Origin: Roseburia sp.
Lineage (GTDB): Bacteria; Bacillota; Clostridia; Lachnospirales; Lachnospiraceae
Reading direction: 5' to 3'
NCBI GenBank assembly: GCA_017937095.1
Contig: JAGBEG010000010.1
Location: forward strand, 496,001 to 560,000
Length of the DNA stretch: 64,000 nt
In this document: positions 17,160 to 25,867 of the stretch, piece by piece
Layout: each line of letters begins with the position of its first letter
How positions within the stretch are numbered: the stretch's first letter is position 1
Position numbers and translations under genes: made by a program
Notes under the pieces: model-generated
What the model saw: the letters and a program-made list of their open reading frames with translations, nothing else
Database searches by the model: none
Told to the model about the DNA's origin: nothing

Positions 17160-18095
17160 CTAAGCGTTCATCTGTGCAGCAACTTCTGCGGCAAAGTCTT
17201 CCTGCTTCTTCTCAAGACCTTCACCTGTCTCAAAACGAACGAAACGCTTAACATTAACGGTCGCGCCGACTTCCTTAGATACCTGCTCTAAGTACTTGCC
17301 AACCGTCTGCTTGCCGTCCTCAGCCTTAACATATACCTGATCTACAAGGCAGATTTCCTTTAACTCCTTGCTGACACGTCCCTCGATCATGCCGTTGATT
17401 ACCTTCTCCGGCTTCTGGGATTCCTTCGGATCGTTCATGATCTGTGCTAAGAGAATCTCCTTCTCATGTGCGATATAGTCAGCGCTTACTTCCTCTCTGG
17501 AAACATACTTCGGGTTCAATGCTGCGATCTGCATTGCAATGTTGTGCATTGCTTCCTTCACTGTATCGTTTACCACGTCGCTCTGGGCTTCAACGATAAC
17601 GCCGATTCTTCCGCCGCCGTGTACATAAGGAACTACACAGCCGTGCTCTGCAACAACCTTCTCAAATCTGCGGATCTTTAAGTTCTCGCCGATAACTGCA
17701 ACCTTCTCTACCAGTGCATCGTTTACAGACTTGCTGGAATCCTCATTCCACTGCTCTGCCATGAATGCGTCCATATCCGCTGCATCGGAGTTCACTGCCT
17801 GTGTAGCCACAGCCTTAACGAACTCCTGGAATGTCTCATTCTTTGCAACGAAGTCAGTCTCAGAGTTTACCTCAACGACCGCTGCGGTTGTATCATCCTT
17901 GGTAACGACCATGCAAAGACCCTCGGCTGCAATTCTGCTTGCCTTCTTCTCTGCTTTCGCCTGTCCGTTCTTTCTTAAGAACTCAACAGCCTCGTCCATA
18001 TTGCCGTTTGTCTCGCTCAATGCCTTCTTGCAATCCATCATTCCTGCGCCGGTCATCTCACGCAGTTCTTTTACCATAGCTGCTGTAATAGCCAT
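17160..18095 (-). CDS. tsf: Translation elongation factor Ts
   Basis: EF-Ts is the nucleotide exchange factor for EF-Tu. The ATG at 18095 gives MAITAAMVKELREMTGAGMM, the family N-terminus, with GGAGGA upstream; an in-frame start six codons earlier is not needed. The 311-residue product has the UBA-like domain with the TGAGMMDCKKAL motif, the core with VVEVNSETDFVAKNETF (the EF-Tu contact TDFV is intact), and a C-terminal dimerisation part ending in FAAEVAAQMNA. It follows rpsB and precedes a terminator. In Bacillus pyrH would be next. Confidence 0.97.
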   Translation of the reverse strand: MAITAAMVKELREMTGAGMMDCKKALSETNGNMDEAVEFLRKNGQAKAEKKASRIAAEGLCMVVTKDDTTAAVVEVNSETDFVAKNETFQEFVKAVATQAVNSDAADMDAFMAEQWNEDSSKSVNDALVEKVAVIGENLKIRRFEKVVAEHGCVVPYVHGGGRIGVIVEAQSDVVNDTVKEAMHNIAMQIAALNPKYVSREEVSADYIAHEKEILLAQIMNDPKESQKPEKVINGMIEGRVSKELKEICLVDQVYVKAEDGKQTVGKYLEQVSKEVGATVNVKRFVRFETGEGLEKKQEDFAAEVAAQMNA

Positions 18096-18174
18096 TTCTT
18101 TGTCCTCCATCAATCACTTATGATTATAAAAGGGACGTATCTATGCGTCCCTCTCATTTAAGATTCTAAAACCT

Positions 18175-18921
18175 TTATGCCTCTACTGCTTCTTCCGCAT
18201 CAGCCTCTGCGGACTCTGCTTCCTCAGCAGTCATCTCAGCGCCCTGATTTGCCTCGATCACAGCGTCAGCCATCTTGGATACGATCAGCTTAACGGCTCT
18301 GATAGCATCGTCGTTGCCCGGAATGACATAGTCAAGCTCTTCCGGATCACAGTTGGTATCAGCGATACCGATCAGGGTAATTCCTAATGTATGAGCCTCC
18401 TGAATACAGATTCTCTCCTTCTTCGGGTCAACTACAAAGATTGCATCCGGGAGCTTCTTCATCTCCTTGATACCGCCAAGGTTCTTCTCTAACTTCTCCC
18501 ACTCCTTCTTAAGAGCGATAACTTCCTTCTTCGGAAGTACTTCGAAGGTACCGTCGGTAGCCATGGTCTCAATCTCTTTTAATCTTGCGATACGGCTCTG
18601 GATGGTCTTGAAGTTGGTAAGCATACCGCCTAACCATCTCTCGTTTACATAGAACATTCCGCAGCGCTCTGCCTCGGTCTTGATTGCATCCTGCGCCTGC
18701 TTCTTGGTTCCGACAAAAAGAATCGTGCCGCCCTCAGCAGCGATATCAGATACTGCCTTGTAAGCCTCGTCTACCTTGCCTACAGACTTCTGCAGATCGA
18801 TGATATAGATACCATTTCTCTCTGTGTAGATGTATGGAGCCATTTTAGGATTCCATCTTCTGGTCTGATGTCCGAAGTGAACACCTGCTTCAAGTAACTG
18901 TTTCATTGAAATAACACTCAT
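18175..18921 (-). CDS. rpsB: 30S ribosomal protein S2
   Basis: The ATG at 18921 ([19 protein letters not shown]) has GGAGG upstream and matches the family start. The 248-residue product has the S2 signatures [13 protein letters not shown] and the later [12 protein letters not shown] with IALIDTNCDP-like [17 protein letters not shown], and an acidic tail rich in Glu and Ala (about 225-248). S2 joins late in 30S assembly and helps recruit S1. It is preceded by a strong promoter and a structured leader, and is followed by tsf. Confidence 0.97.
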   Translation of the reverse strand: MSVISMKQLLEAGVHFGHQTRRWNPKMAPYIYTERNGIYIIDLQKSVGKVDEAYKAVSDIAAEGGTILFVGTKKQAQDAIKTEAERCGMFYVNERWLGGMLTNFKTIQSRIARLKEIETMATDGTFEVLPKKEVIALKKEWEKLEKNLGGIKEMKKLPDAIFVVDPKKERICIQEAHTLGITLIGIADTNCDPEELDYVIPGNDDAIRAVKLIVSKMADAVIEANQGAEMTAEEAESAEADAEEAVEA

Positions 18922-19050
18922 TTTCTTACCTCCATGGTTGATTCTTCCATATGCTTCATCCCGCAAGGCGACCGTAGCGGCACCAGCCCGGTGGTCAGCA
19001 TATGTGTATTTTAGCGGAAAACAGAATGGTCCTGTTTCTCCGCATGAGCC
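18922..19050 (-). promoter_or_regulatory. Structured 5' leader of rpsB
   Basis: The roughly 130-base leader contains an 8-bp perfect stem, CATATGCT (18997-19004) with AGCATATG (18948-18955), enclosing a GC-rich region that can fold further (CCGC with GCGG). This resembles an autoregulatory ribosomal-protein leader where S2 binds its own mRNA; that role is inferred from position and structure. Confidence 0.55.
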
Positions 19051-19056
19051 TTAGGC

Positions 19057-19085
19057 ATTATATCACAACAATGCGCGAAGTGCAA
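19057..19085 (-). promoter_or_regulatory. Promoter of rpsB-tsf
   Basis: Minus strand TTGCAC (19080-19085), 17-base spacer, TATAAT (19057-19062). The -35 begins only five bases after the stop codon of the preceding gene, and no terminator is visible between them. Confidence 0.88.
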
Positions 19086-19089
19086 GCAT

Positions 19090-21360
19090 TTATGCGATTT
19101 TTTCCTGTTTATTCCTGTTTTTTTCAGGAGAAGTCCTCCCACGGGAAAATTTCCCGTTTACAGCCCATATCACGACGGCTGCAAGCGTGGCAAGCGATAT
19201 CAGCTCCGCGATCCGCCAGTAAACCGGCTCTTCAAAAGATACGCGCACGGTTCCCTCATAGCCTGCGGGCAGGATCACCTGCAAAATACGGTTCTCGTTA
19301 TAAGTTACCTCAAAGTGCTCTCCTGTCGCATCATCGACCGCCACATAACCTTTGTATGCAAGGATCGGCACTTTAAGCCTGCGTTCCTCTTCCGAGGTAT
19401 TGGAACAGCGCACATAATAATACTTCTTATAACGGCTGTATTCTTCTACAAGGACGCCGCTCTCTCCCTCCGCCGCCGTATTGTACAGCAGTTCGAGCTG
19501 TGTCTCCATCGGTACATATTCCGCACCGCTTACGGCATATACGCTGTCTGCGAACGCTCCGCTTGTAATCTTCTGCGGCTTCCCCTCCGCCAGATTGCGG
19601 TCAATGAGGATCTGCGCGCTCATGATTGTCGTGGCGCACAGCAGAAATACCAGTCCGATTCTGATACTGCGGTCACAGACAACATACAGGTTGCGCACCG
19701 CAAAACACCCCAGCGCAGCCGCAAGCGCGACTGCCATTCCAAGGAAACGCCACGCGAACTGATACGGCGTAAGGAACACGCCTACGACCGGAATGTTTCG
19801 AATCGCAATCCACGGGAAGAAATCACAGGACATAAGAATGGCAAGCACCATCACGCCGAAAATCCTGCATTGTCCCCTAAAGCACTCTGCGCCCAGCTTC
19901 TCCTTGATTTCCTCGCGGTAGAGGACAGCCTCCCACACGAACAGACCAATGATAAGCACCAGAAACCAGCCTGCGCCAAACGGCATATCTCCCCGGATTC
20001 CCTCACAGCTCATGCCGGAGCTTTCCCCGCCGAACGCAAAGGTCTGGAAAAGCTGCGGGAAAAAGATGCTGTGCGACTGCATAAAGCATGTATCATACAT
20101 CACGTGCATATCCACGCTCATCATGTAGTCGATCATCGGCACCAGAAACGCCAGATTGAGCGCAATCGTCGCGAGCGCCGTCACAGCGAGGAATTTCAGG
20201 TTCTTCCAGAATTTTCTCGCATTCAGCAGGCAGAAAATAAGCACATAGAGAACCGTCATCTCCGCACTGAGCGTATGTGTCTGCAGCACGCCCGTAAATC
20301 CCACGATCATAAGCAGTGCGATCTTCCGGTCGTCCCTTTTCTCATCGTGGAACAATTTCCAGAACGCCAGAAAGATAAGCGGCAGAAATATCATTGCCGA
20401 AAATTCTCCCACTGCACATCGATAGAAGAGATTCACAATCCGGTAGCCCGCCAGCGTGTAGAGAAGTGAGCCGAGCAGTCCGAATTTTTCGTTCTGGAAC
20501 ACTTCCTTTGCGCAATAATACGATACAAGCACCGTAATCACGTTGACAGCAAAAACATAGATTTTGTATACCATCTGAAGCGGGAAACCTATGATGCGCA
20601 AAAATGCCGGAATGTAAAGCAGCAGGTCCCCATACATAACGGAGACCGGATAACCGTAATCCTTCATCCATACCGGCTGTATGCGCACCGGAAGCTGTCC
20701 GTCCAAAATGCCCTGCGCCAGTCCCTCGATACGCATCATATGAAACGTGAGGTCGTGACCGAGAATAATATAATCCGTAAACAGCGGCAATGACGTCAGA
20801 ATACAGATACCTGCCAGCGTCATTCCTACCATCTTCTGCCCCTTCGTGTACGGATGAAGCCATTTCCTGCGGAATAAAAAGAGAAGGTCGATCACAACGA
20901 ACAGGAAGAACAGCAAAAACAGCTCCATCTTCTCCATCTGCCTTGTTCCGCGAATTACAACCGAATTGATTGTAAGCTCACCGCTTCCCGCATCTGCGAC
21001 AAGCCATACGCGTTCCGCATCCTCATACAGAATATATTCAAAGGTCTTTTGCGTCTCCTGTCTCGGCAGCGCGACTGCATCGCCCACCTCTTCATTTCGT
21101 GAAGAGGTCATGTGAAACTGTACCTTTGCCTCCGGCGCAGTCGTCTCGTAAGTGACATCGATCATGTAGACACCGCGTTTTAAGGCGATTGTCCGCTCAA
21201 TACTCGGCACATCCTCACCGTTTAAGCCGCGATACTCCTTCTCGCTGTGCATTCCCCTATAAGCAAGAAATGCCAGAATCAGCACTTCCGCAAACAATAA
21301 TATAAGGAAGCAAATTCGTCTCCGATTTGCCTCCCTGGTAAACAACTTTCCCGTCTTCAT
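19090..21360 (-). CDS. Large GT-C-like integral membrane protein (PTPS-related domain)
   Basis: A 756-residue membrane protein: N-terminal anchor (about 14-33), an extracytoplasmic beta-rich part (40-145), then a long multi-span region (150-610) and a C-terminal extracytoplasmic domain closed by a final helix near 725-745. The segment GHDLTFHMMRIEGLAQGI near residue 205, with a PVRIQPVWMKDYGYP continuation, resembles the DLxxH loop of the 6-pyruvoyl-tetrahydropterin-synthase-related membrane family and YfhO-like GT-C glycosyltransferases, which use polyprenyl-phosphate sugars. Acceptor and substrate are unknown. It is the last gene of the flagellar transcript and overlaps the upstream MltG-like gene by four bases. 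Confidence 0.72.
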   Translation of the reverse strand: MKTGKLFTREANRRRICFLILLFAEVLILAFLAYRGMHSEKEYRGLNGEDVPSIERTIALKRGVYMIDVTYETTAPEAKVQFHMTSSRNEEVGDAVALPRQETQKTFEYILYEDAERVWLVADAGSGELTINSVVIRGTRQMEKMELFLLFFLFVVIDLLFLFRRKWLHPYTKGQKMVGMTLAGICILTSLPLFTDYIILGHDLTFHMMRIEGLAQGILDGQLPVRIQPVWMKDYGYPVSVMYGDLLLYIPAFLRIIGFPLQMVYKIYVFAVNVITVLVSYYCAKEVFQNEKFGLLGSLLYTLAGYRIVNLFYRCAVGEFSAMIFLPLIFLAFWKLFHDEKRDDRKIALLMIVGFTGVLQTHTLSAEMTVLYVLIFCLLNARKFWKNLKFLAVTALATIALNLAFLVPMIDYMMSVDMHVMYDTCFMQSHSIFFPQLFQTFAFGGESSGMSCEGIRGDMPFGAGWFLVLIIGLFVWEAVLYREEIKEKLGAECFRGQCRIFGVMVLAILMSCDFFPWIAIRNIPVVGVFLTPYQFAWRFLGMAVALAAALGCFAVRNLYVVCDRSIRIGLVFLLCATTIMSAQILIDRNLAEGKPQKITSGAFADSVYAVSGAEYVPMETQLELLYNTAAEGESGVLVEEYSRYKKYYYVRCSNTSEEERRLKVPILAYKGYVAVDDATGEHFEVTYNENRILQVILPAGYEGTVRVSFEEPVYWRIAELISLATLAAVVIWAVNGKFSRGRTSPEKNRNKQEKIA

Positions 21361-22004
21361 TCAATCGGTCCCTCCTGCAGAATACTGGCAATCTCCTCGT
21401 TGGTCGCCCCGTATGGAATGTCATACTCTCCAATACTCATATTCGAAGCATAGCCGATTTCAAACAGATACTTTCTAAGTGCTTCGGCGTCTGTGATAAC
21501 ACCGCCTTCCGCCAGCTTCTCACAGACCACTCTGCACACATCGCCCTTCTGTATCGTCAGGCGGAAGCTTCCCTCTGCATTCCTGACCGGCGCTTCATAT
21601 GCCGCATCCGGCTCTGTTGTATTATCCGCTGCCGCCTCATCCTGCCCCGCTCCGTCCGTATTCTGTGTCTGTGCGAGCAGATCCTCCGCGGAAAGCTCGC
21701 CCTCTCCGTCCGGCTGTCCGTTTGCCGTTGCCTGTCCGTCCTGCGCATCCGCCGCCTGCGTATCGGCATCCGCCGTACTCTGCGGCGCATCTGTCTGATT
21801 ATCCGCACCGTCCTTCTGTGCCGCATCATCGTCCGCTGCCTCCGACGGCTCGTCCTCCGGCATCACCATTCCAAGCTGGCTTGCACGCGCAATGACTTCC
21901 TCGTCTGACATTTCTTCTGTTCTACCCGAAAAACTAATCATCAGTATGATTGTCGTGACAATAATACCGATTCCAAGTCCCCGCAAATAATATTTCAGCT
22001 TCAC
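21357..22004 (-). CDS. Membrane protein with MltG/YceG N-terminal-like domain, no transglycosylase domain
   Basis: A 215-residue protein with one N-terminal membrane helix (about 8-25), a long Asp/Ala/Gln-rich linker (45-145) and a C-terminal domain of about 65 residues. That domain (VCEKLAEGGVITDAEALRKY and the GEYDIPYGATNEEIASIL ending) resembles the LysM-like N-terminal subdomain of MltG/YceG. The catalytic part of MltG, with its glutamate, is missing, and the gene ends cleanly at EGPIE. It overlaps both neighbours by four bases, so it is translationally coupled. Function unknown; a wall-binding or scaffold role is a guess. Confidence 0.68.
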   Translation of the reverse strand: MKLKYYLRGLGIGIIVTTIILMISFSGRTEEMSDEEVIARASQLGMVMPEDEPSEAADDDAAQKDGADNQTDAPQSTADADTQAADAQDGQATANGQPDGEGELSAEDLLAQTQNTDGAGQDEAAADNTTEPDAAYEAPVRNAEGSFRLTIQKGDVCRVVCEKLAEGGVITDAEALRKYLFEIGYASNMSIGEYDIPYGATNEEIASILQEGPIE

Positions 22005-22753
22005 GAATCTTTTTCTCCTCTATAAAGTCCGTTGACCAGTCTGACCTCGCCGATACCGATTCCAAGCTTCTTGGCAATCTGTACTTCAGTCAGCCCCTGT
22101 TTCTTAAGCTTACGGATTTCCGCATGAAGTCCGTCCTTTGTACCTTTCTCCGTCTCATCCGGCTTCTGCGGCGCATCTTCCGGTTTCTCCGTCACAGGCG
22201 CTTCTTCTGCCTGTGTGGAAGCCGTCTTTCCCTGCACACTCTGCAGTGCGGCTGCCTGTGTCATCTGCGCCGGCTGTACCGCGGGAGTCTGTGCCGGCTG
22301 AACCGCGGGAGCCTGCGGCTGTACCGCAATCTGCATATTCTCTTCAAGGCTTCTCACATCGGCGGCAAGACGCTGCAGATTGGACGTCATTCCCGTGAGT
22401 TCTGTGTGCTTGTCATTTAACATACTGTACAGGAACATAATCTCATTATGCGTCTTGTTCATATTCTCAATCACCGTGTCCGAATACTCGCTGATCGCCA
22501 TAATCTTATCGTTGGTCTCTTTCTCCAACGCCCGGTCCACCTTATCCGAGGACGCATCGATCTGATTGTCGATTGCCTCCTCGATTCTTGTCTCCGCACT
22601 GGCAAGCGCCTTTTCGATGATCCGCTTTAATTCGCTCTCACTCAACTCTGCAATCTGATTTAATTCAGACGGCGATAATTTTTCCGTAACAAAAAAACTT
22701 CCAATCATAAATACACTTCCGATTAGAAGCAAAATCCATTCCACTCCCGTCAT
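22001..22753 (-). CDS. DUF6115-type membrane-anchored coiled-coil protein
   Basis: The ATG at 22753 (MTGVEWILLLIGSVFMIGSF) follows GGAGAGAG. The 250-residue product has an N-terminal helix (about 4-22), a charged helical region likely to form a coiled coil (30-135), a Pro/Gln/Ala-rich linker with repeated PAVQPAQ units (140-180), and a C-terminal helix-turn-helix-like end (GLTEVQIAKKLGIGIGEVRLV). Similar proteins follow fliA in motile Lachnospiraceae and are functionally undescribed; B. subtilis has the unrelated-looking SwrB at this place. It may be a DNA- or motor-linked accessory protein, but nothing in the sequence proves that. Confidence 0.7.
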   Translation of the reverse strand: MTGVEWILLLIGSVFMIGSFFVTEKLSPSELNQIAELSESELKRIIEKALASAETRIEEAIDNQIDASSDKVDRALEKETNDKIMAISEYSDTVIENMNKTHNEIMFLYSMLNDKHTELTGMTSNLQRLAADVRSLEENMQIAVQPQAPAVQPAQTPAVQPAQMTQAAALQSVQGKTASTQAEEAPVTEKPEDAPQKPDETEKGTKDGLHAEIRKLKKQGLTEVQIAKKLGIGIGEVRLVNGLYRGEKDS

Positions 22754-22763
22754 CGCTCTCTCC

Positions 22764-23093
22764 TCATATTTTGATATCAAAGCTGCTGCCCTGACCTTTT
22801 AATATGACTTTTCCGCCGTTCTCCGGCTCTTTGTCCTGTTGCTTCTTTTTTTTCTTCTTCTGTCCGCCCTCATACTGATTGTTGCCTTTTTCCTTGGCGT
22901 CGTAGCGGTAGGCGTCATTTTCCTTCTGATCCGGCTCCTGGACCTGATGCGTAAGCTGATCTTCCTGTCTCTCCTGCTGGATTGCAATATTCTGCTGCTG
23001 GACGACCGGCTTATTATCCTCCTGCTGTTTGAGATTTCCAATATCCTGTGTACGCTGAATCATGCCGTTTAAAACGACCGGTCTTATTGACAT
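22764..23093 (-). CDS. Small Gln/Lys-rich protein downstream of fliA, function unknown
   Basis: A 109-residue hydrophilic protein beginning MSIRPVVLNGMIQRTQDIG. The first 22 residues look ordered; the rest is rich in Gln, Glu, Asp and Lys and contains a run of six lysines (about 81-86). No signal peptide or membrane segment. It lies between fliA and the DUF6115 gene on the same strand with short gaps, so it is probably made with the flagellar genes. I do not recognise a characterised family. Confidence 0.65.
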   Translation of the reverse strand: MSIRPVVLNGMIQRTQDIGNLKQQEDNKPVVQQQNIAIQQERQEDQLTHQVQEPDQKENDAYRYDAKEKGNNQYEGGQKKKKKKQQDKEPENGGKVILKGQGSSFDIKI

Positions 23094-23119
23094 AATCACA
23101 CACTCCTCCCGGACAACTG

Positions 23120-23884
23120 TCAGTCAATCAAAATTCCCATATAGCCGCCCATCTTCTTGCGCATCTTAAGCAGCGCCTTTGTGTGAAGCTGCGACACTCT
23201 TGATTCTGATACCTCCAGTATATTGCTGATTTCCTTTAAGGTAAGCTCCTCGTAATAATACAGAAGAATCACCTTGCGCTCCTTTTCTGTCAGAAGCTCC
23301 ATCGTCTCCGCCAGAACCTTCTTTAACTCTTCTTCCTGAACGGATTCCTCCGGCTGGATGAAATGGGAATTGCCCCTGGCGTCCATCACCGGCTCGCCGC
23401 CCTGTTCCACAAATTCATTCAGCGAAACAACATTTGTGACCTTAAGCTGTGACTGCCACTCGTTTAATTCTTCTCCCTCGATGCCAAGTTCCTTCGCAAT
23501 CTCCTCATCCGACGCGTTTCTTCCGGTCCTGCTCTCAATCTTCTTGATTGCTTCGTCAATCTTCTTCTGCTTCTGTCTGACTGTTCTCGGAATCCAGTCC
23601 ATTTTACGGATCTGATCCAGAATAGAGCCGCGAATGCGAAGACTTGCATAAGTCTCAAACTTTACATCTTTTGTGAGATCGAACTTATCAATGGCATCGA
23701 TCAGACCAAAAATTCCGTAACTGACCAGATCTTCATACTCCACATTGTACCCCAGATACATGCTGAGTCTCCCGGCAACCACCTTGACGAGCGATGCGTA
23801 TTCGGTAATCAGCTTCTCTCTCAGCTCGGGCGATGGATTTTTCTGATATTCTTCCCATAGCTTTTCTCTGTCAACCATCTTCAT
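23120..23884 (-). CDS. fliA: RNA polymerase sigma factor for flagellar operon (FliA/SigD)
   Basis: A 254-residue sigma-28. Region 2 is visible as YASLVKVVAGRLSMYLGYNVEYEDLVSYGIFGLIDAIDKF with ASLRIRGSILDQIRKMDWIPRT, the FliA/WhiG signature; region 3 (NASDEEIAKELGI) and region 4 (LTLKEISNILEVSESRVSQLHTKAL) follow. It directs late genes such as flagellin, hook-associated and motor or chemotaxis genes. As in Bacillus it lies at the distal end of the fla/che operon, after cheD. FlgM, its anti-sigma factor, is not in the window. I found no clear sigma-28 promoter in the window. Confidence 0.96.
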   Translation of the reverse strand: MKMVDREKLWEEYQKNPSPELREKLITEYASLVKVVAGRLSMYLGYNVEYEDLVSYGIFGLIDAIDKFDLTKDVKFETYASLRIRGSILDQIRKMDWIPRTVRQKQKKIDEAIKKIESRTGRNASDEEIAKELGIEGEELNEWQSQLKVTNVVSLNEFVEQGGEPVMDARGNSHFIQPEESVQEEELKKVLAETMELLTEKERKVILLYYYEELTLKEISNILEVSESRVSQLHTKALLKMRKKMGGYMGILID

Positions 23885-23908
23885 ATGAAGCCCCCACGTC
23901 TCTGTTTG

Positions 23909-24196
23909 TTATTCTTCCTCATTGACAGCGTCCGCTGTCTCCTTCTCATCTGCAGCGTCTCCGGCGTCCTCTCCGTCCTGCTGCGCTTCACCATCCGTGG
24001 TTTCCTCTTCCTGCATCTCTGCAAAATTGCGGTCAAGGATCACCTTGACCACAGATCCTGCAATGTAAAACAATATCAAAACAACCAAAAGCATCTTCAT
24101 AAAATCCGACGCTTCCATATGTGCTGCCATGCCTGCTATGCAGGCGACAAATCCTGCCAGCAGCATAATAATTGCGGGTATTGATTTTGTCTTCAT
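23909..24196 (-). CDS. Small two-helix membrane protein between cheD and fliA
   Basis: A 95-residue protein with two predicted membrane helices (about 7-25 and 34-52), a short basic segment and a very acidic tail rich in Glu, Asp and Ala (65-95). It fits the cheD-fliA gap with about 22 bases on each side, suggesting coexpression with chemotaxis genes. No characterised family recognised. Confidence 0.68.
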   Translation of the reverse strand: MKTKSIPAIIMLLAGFVACIAGMAAHMEASDFMKMLLVVLILFYIAGSVVKVILDRNFAEMQEEETTDGEAQQDGEDAGDAADEKETADAVNEEE

Positions 24197-24218
24197 ATCA
24201 CAACCATGTCCTTCCCCG

Positions 24219-24704
24219 TCAAATGATCTTAAGCGGCTTGCCTACGGATTTGATATAAAACTCTCCCGTATCGCAATGTAATTCTACGGTTCTACCGTAA
24301 TTGAGCCCTGTGTCCTCTGCAACAAGACGGATTCCAAGTTCTTTTAAAATCGTCTTTGCAGCTTCCGCATTCCTCGCTCCAATATTTCCGACATCCGACA
24401 GACCGCTCACCTCGAACATTCGCGCTCCGCCGGCAATCTTTGCGACCAATCGTGTTCTGTTGGCGCCGGCCGCAATTACGCGTTTTAGAAGTTCTCTGAT
24501 TCCTGTATCCCCAAACTTGGCAATATTGCTGTTGTTTCTCACTTTCGTACTGTCCGGAAGCATATAATGAACCATACCGCCCACTTTGGTCACGGGATCA
24601 TATAAAACCAACCCAATACAGGAACCCAGCCCTAAAGTCGTAATCACATCGGGGGCCTTACATACATTCAGGTCCGCCATGCCTACTTTTATGACTTCGC
24701 TCAT
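24219..24704 (-). CDS. cheD: Chemoreceptor glutamine deamidase CheD
   Basis: CheD deamidates receptor glutamines and, in Bacillus and Thermotoga, binds CheC to tune CheY-P removal. The ATG at 24704 (MSEVIKVGMADLNV) has AGGAG about nine bases upstream. The catalytic triad is visible: Cys in GLGSCIGLVLYD, His in GGMVHYMLP, and Thr in NAEAAKTIL. The 161-residue length is normal. It follows cheC by 13 bases. Confidence 0.95.
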   Translation of the reverse strand: MSEVIKVGMADLNVCKAPDVITTLGLGSCIGLVLYDPVTKVGGMVHYMLPDSTKVRNNSNIAKFGDTGIRELLKRVIAAGANRTRLVAKIAGGARMFEVSGLSDVGNIGARNAEAAKTILKELGIRLVAEDTGLNYGRTVELHCDTGEFYIKSVGKPLKII

Positions 24705-24717
24705 ACACTTCTTCTCC

Positions 24718-25338
24718 TTACACTGAGATTCCAAGTGACGTTAATATCTTCTCATAAGAATCCTGTTCCGGCATTAAAATAAAATATCCGTTAATCGCCA
24801 CGTCCGCGCAGATCTCTGTTTGTATCAGCAACGCATTGTCACCGTACTGTCCAAACTCAATCGCCGGGACGCTTAAGATAGAAGCTGCCATATCCACTGC
24901 GATATATGGTATCGACGGAACAATTACGAGATTCGTAAGGGAGGAAAGCGCGGAAAGATAAGAACCTGCAATAATATTGCCGATCTCCTTTAATGCAGAC
25001 AGTTCCATTTCCCCAAAAGGCTCGTCTGCAGAAACATCCGTCATCATCAGCTTATTTACAAGATAACGCGCAGACGGAATATCGAGCAGGAACATCATAC
25101 TTCCCTCAATATCATTCTCGACCTCGAGGAAAATTCCGACAATTGTCTGATCCTCTGCTCCTACCGCCATGCCGAGCTGCGATACCTCCATCAACCGGAT
25201 ATTCGGCACATTCATATCGATCTTCATGCCAAGCATATTGGCAATTGCAGACGTCGCATTTCCGGCGCCGATATTGCCGATTTCCTTTAACACGTCCAAA
25301 TACATGTTATTTACATCTTCCAGTGTCATTTTGCCCAT
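24718..25338 (-). CDS. cheC: CheY-P phosphatase CheC
   Basis: A 206-residue CheC. Two phosphatase centres with the E-x2-N motif are present: LKEIGNIGAGNATSAIANML near 15-34 and LKEIGNIIAGSYLSALSSL near 115-133. CheC dephosphorylates CheY-P and partners CheD in adaptation. FliY, another CheC-fold phosphatase, is encoded in the same operon. A hairpin in the 64-base gap separates it from cheW. Confidence 0.94.
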   Translation of the reverse strand: MGKMTLEDVNNMYLDVLKEIGNIGAGNATSAIANMLGMKIDMNVPNIRLMEVSQLGMAVGAEDQTIVGIFLEVENDIEGSMMFLLDIPSARYLVNKLMMTDVSADEPFGEMELSALKEIGNIIAGSYLSALSSLTNLVIVPSIPYIAVDMAASILSVPAIEFGQYGDNALLIQTEICADVAINGYFILMPEQDSYEKILTSLGISV

Positions 25339-25367
25339 GAATCCCTATTACTCTCCTCTCGTAGAAA

Positions 25368-25398
25368 GTTAGTGAGATCATCCTCTGATCCCACTAAC
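25368..25398 (-). terminator. Intra-operon hairpin between cheW and cheC
   Basis: Minus-strand GUUAGUGGGAUCA pairs with UGAUCUCACUAAC over 13 bp (one G-U) with a five-base loop, followed by UUUCUA. It is strong enough to be an attenuator or a 3'-end stabiliser for the cheA-cheW part of the transcript. Confidence 0.6.
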
Positions 25399-25402
25399 CG
25401 TT

Positions 25403-25849
25403 TTATATATTATCGTCTACAATCGCATTGATCTCAAGCAGGGAAATGAGTTCGTCCCCATGCTTTCCGATTCCGTTGATAAACTTGCCCTTATTCGCAG
25501 CGTTCTCAATCTCGTCCTCGCTTAAGTTCACGACCTCTCTGACCTCATCTACGATGACGCCGATCGCGCCCTTCTCCTCAAGCTTTAAAATGATGATACG
25601 GCTCGCGTTGGTAAACACATCGTCCTCAAGTCCCATCTTCTTGCGAATGCTCATAACCGATACAATCTCGCCGCGGAGATTGATCACGCCATTGAAATAG
25701 GACTGTACCTTCGGAACACGTGTAATCTTCTGCATACGGACAATGTTGTCAATATAGCTGATGTCAATCCCGTACTGCTCGCTCCCCACCATAACGACAA
25801 TATACTGCTTTGATTCCTTATCAATTACTTCCAGATTCTTCTCTGCCAT
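25403..25849 (-). CDS. cheW: Chemotaxis coupling protein CheW
   Basis: A 148-residue CheW that links receptors to CheA. The fold markers KQYIVVMVGSEQYGIDI near 13-30, FNGVINLRGEIVSVMSI near 53-70 and IGVIVDEVREVVNLSEDEI near 97-115 are all present. It directly follows cheA with an 18-base gap. Confidence 0.96.
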   Translation of the reverse strand: MAEKNLEVIDKESKQYIVVMVGSEQYGIDISYIDNIVRMQKITRVPKVQSYFNGVINLRGEIVSVMSIRKKMGLEDDVFTNASRIIILKLEEKGAIGVIVDEVREVVNLSEDEIENAANKGKFINGIGKHGDELISLLEINAIVDDNI

Positions 25850-25867
25850 GTTGTCCGCCCTCCTACT

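Noticed and set aside
19315-20469. Plus-strand open frame of 384 codons, His/Arg/Lys-rich
   Set aside because: Antisense to the large membrane protein gene; polar composition mirrors hydrophobic codons on the other strand.
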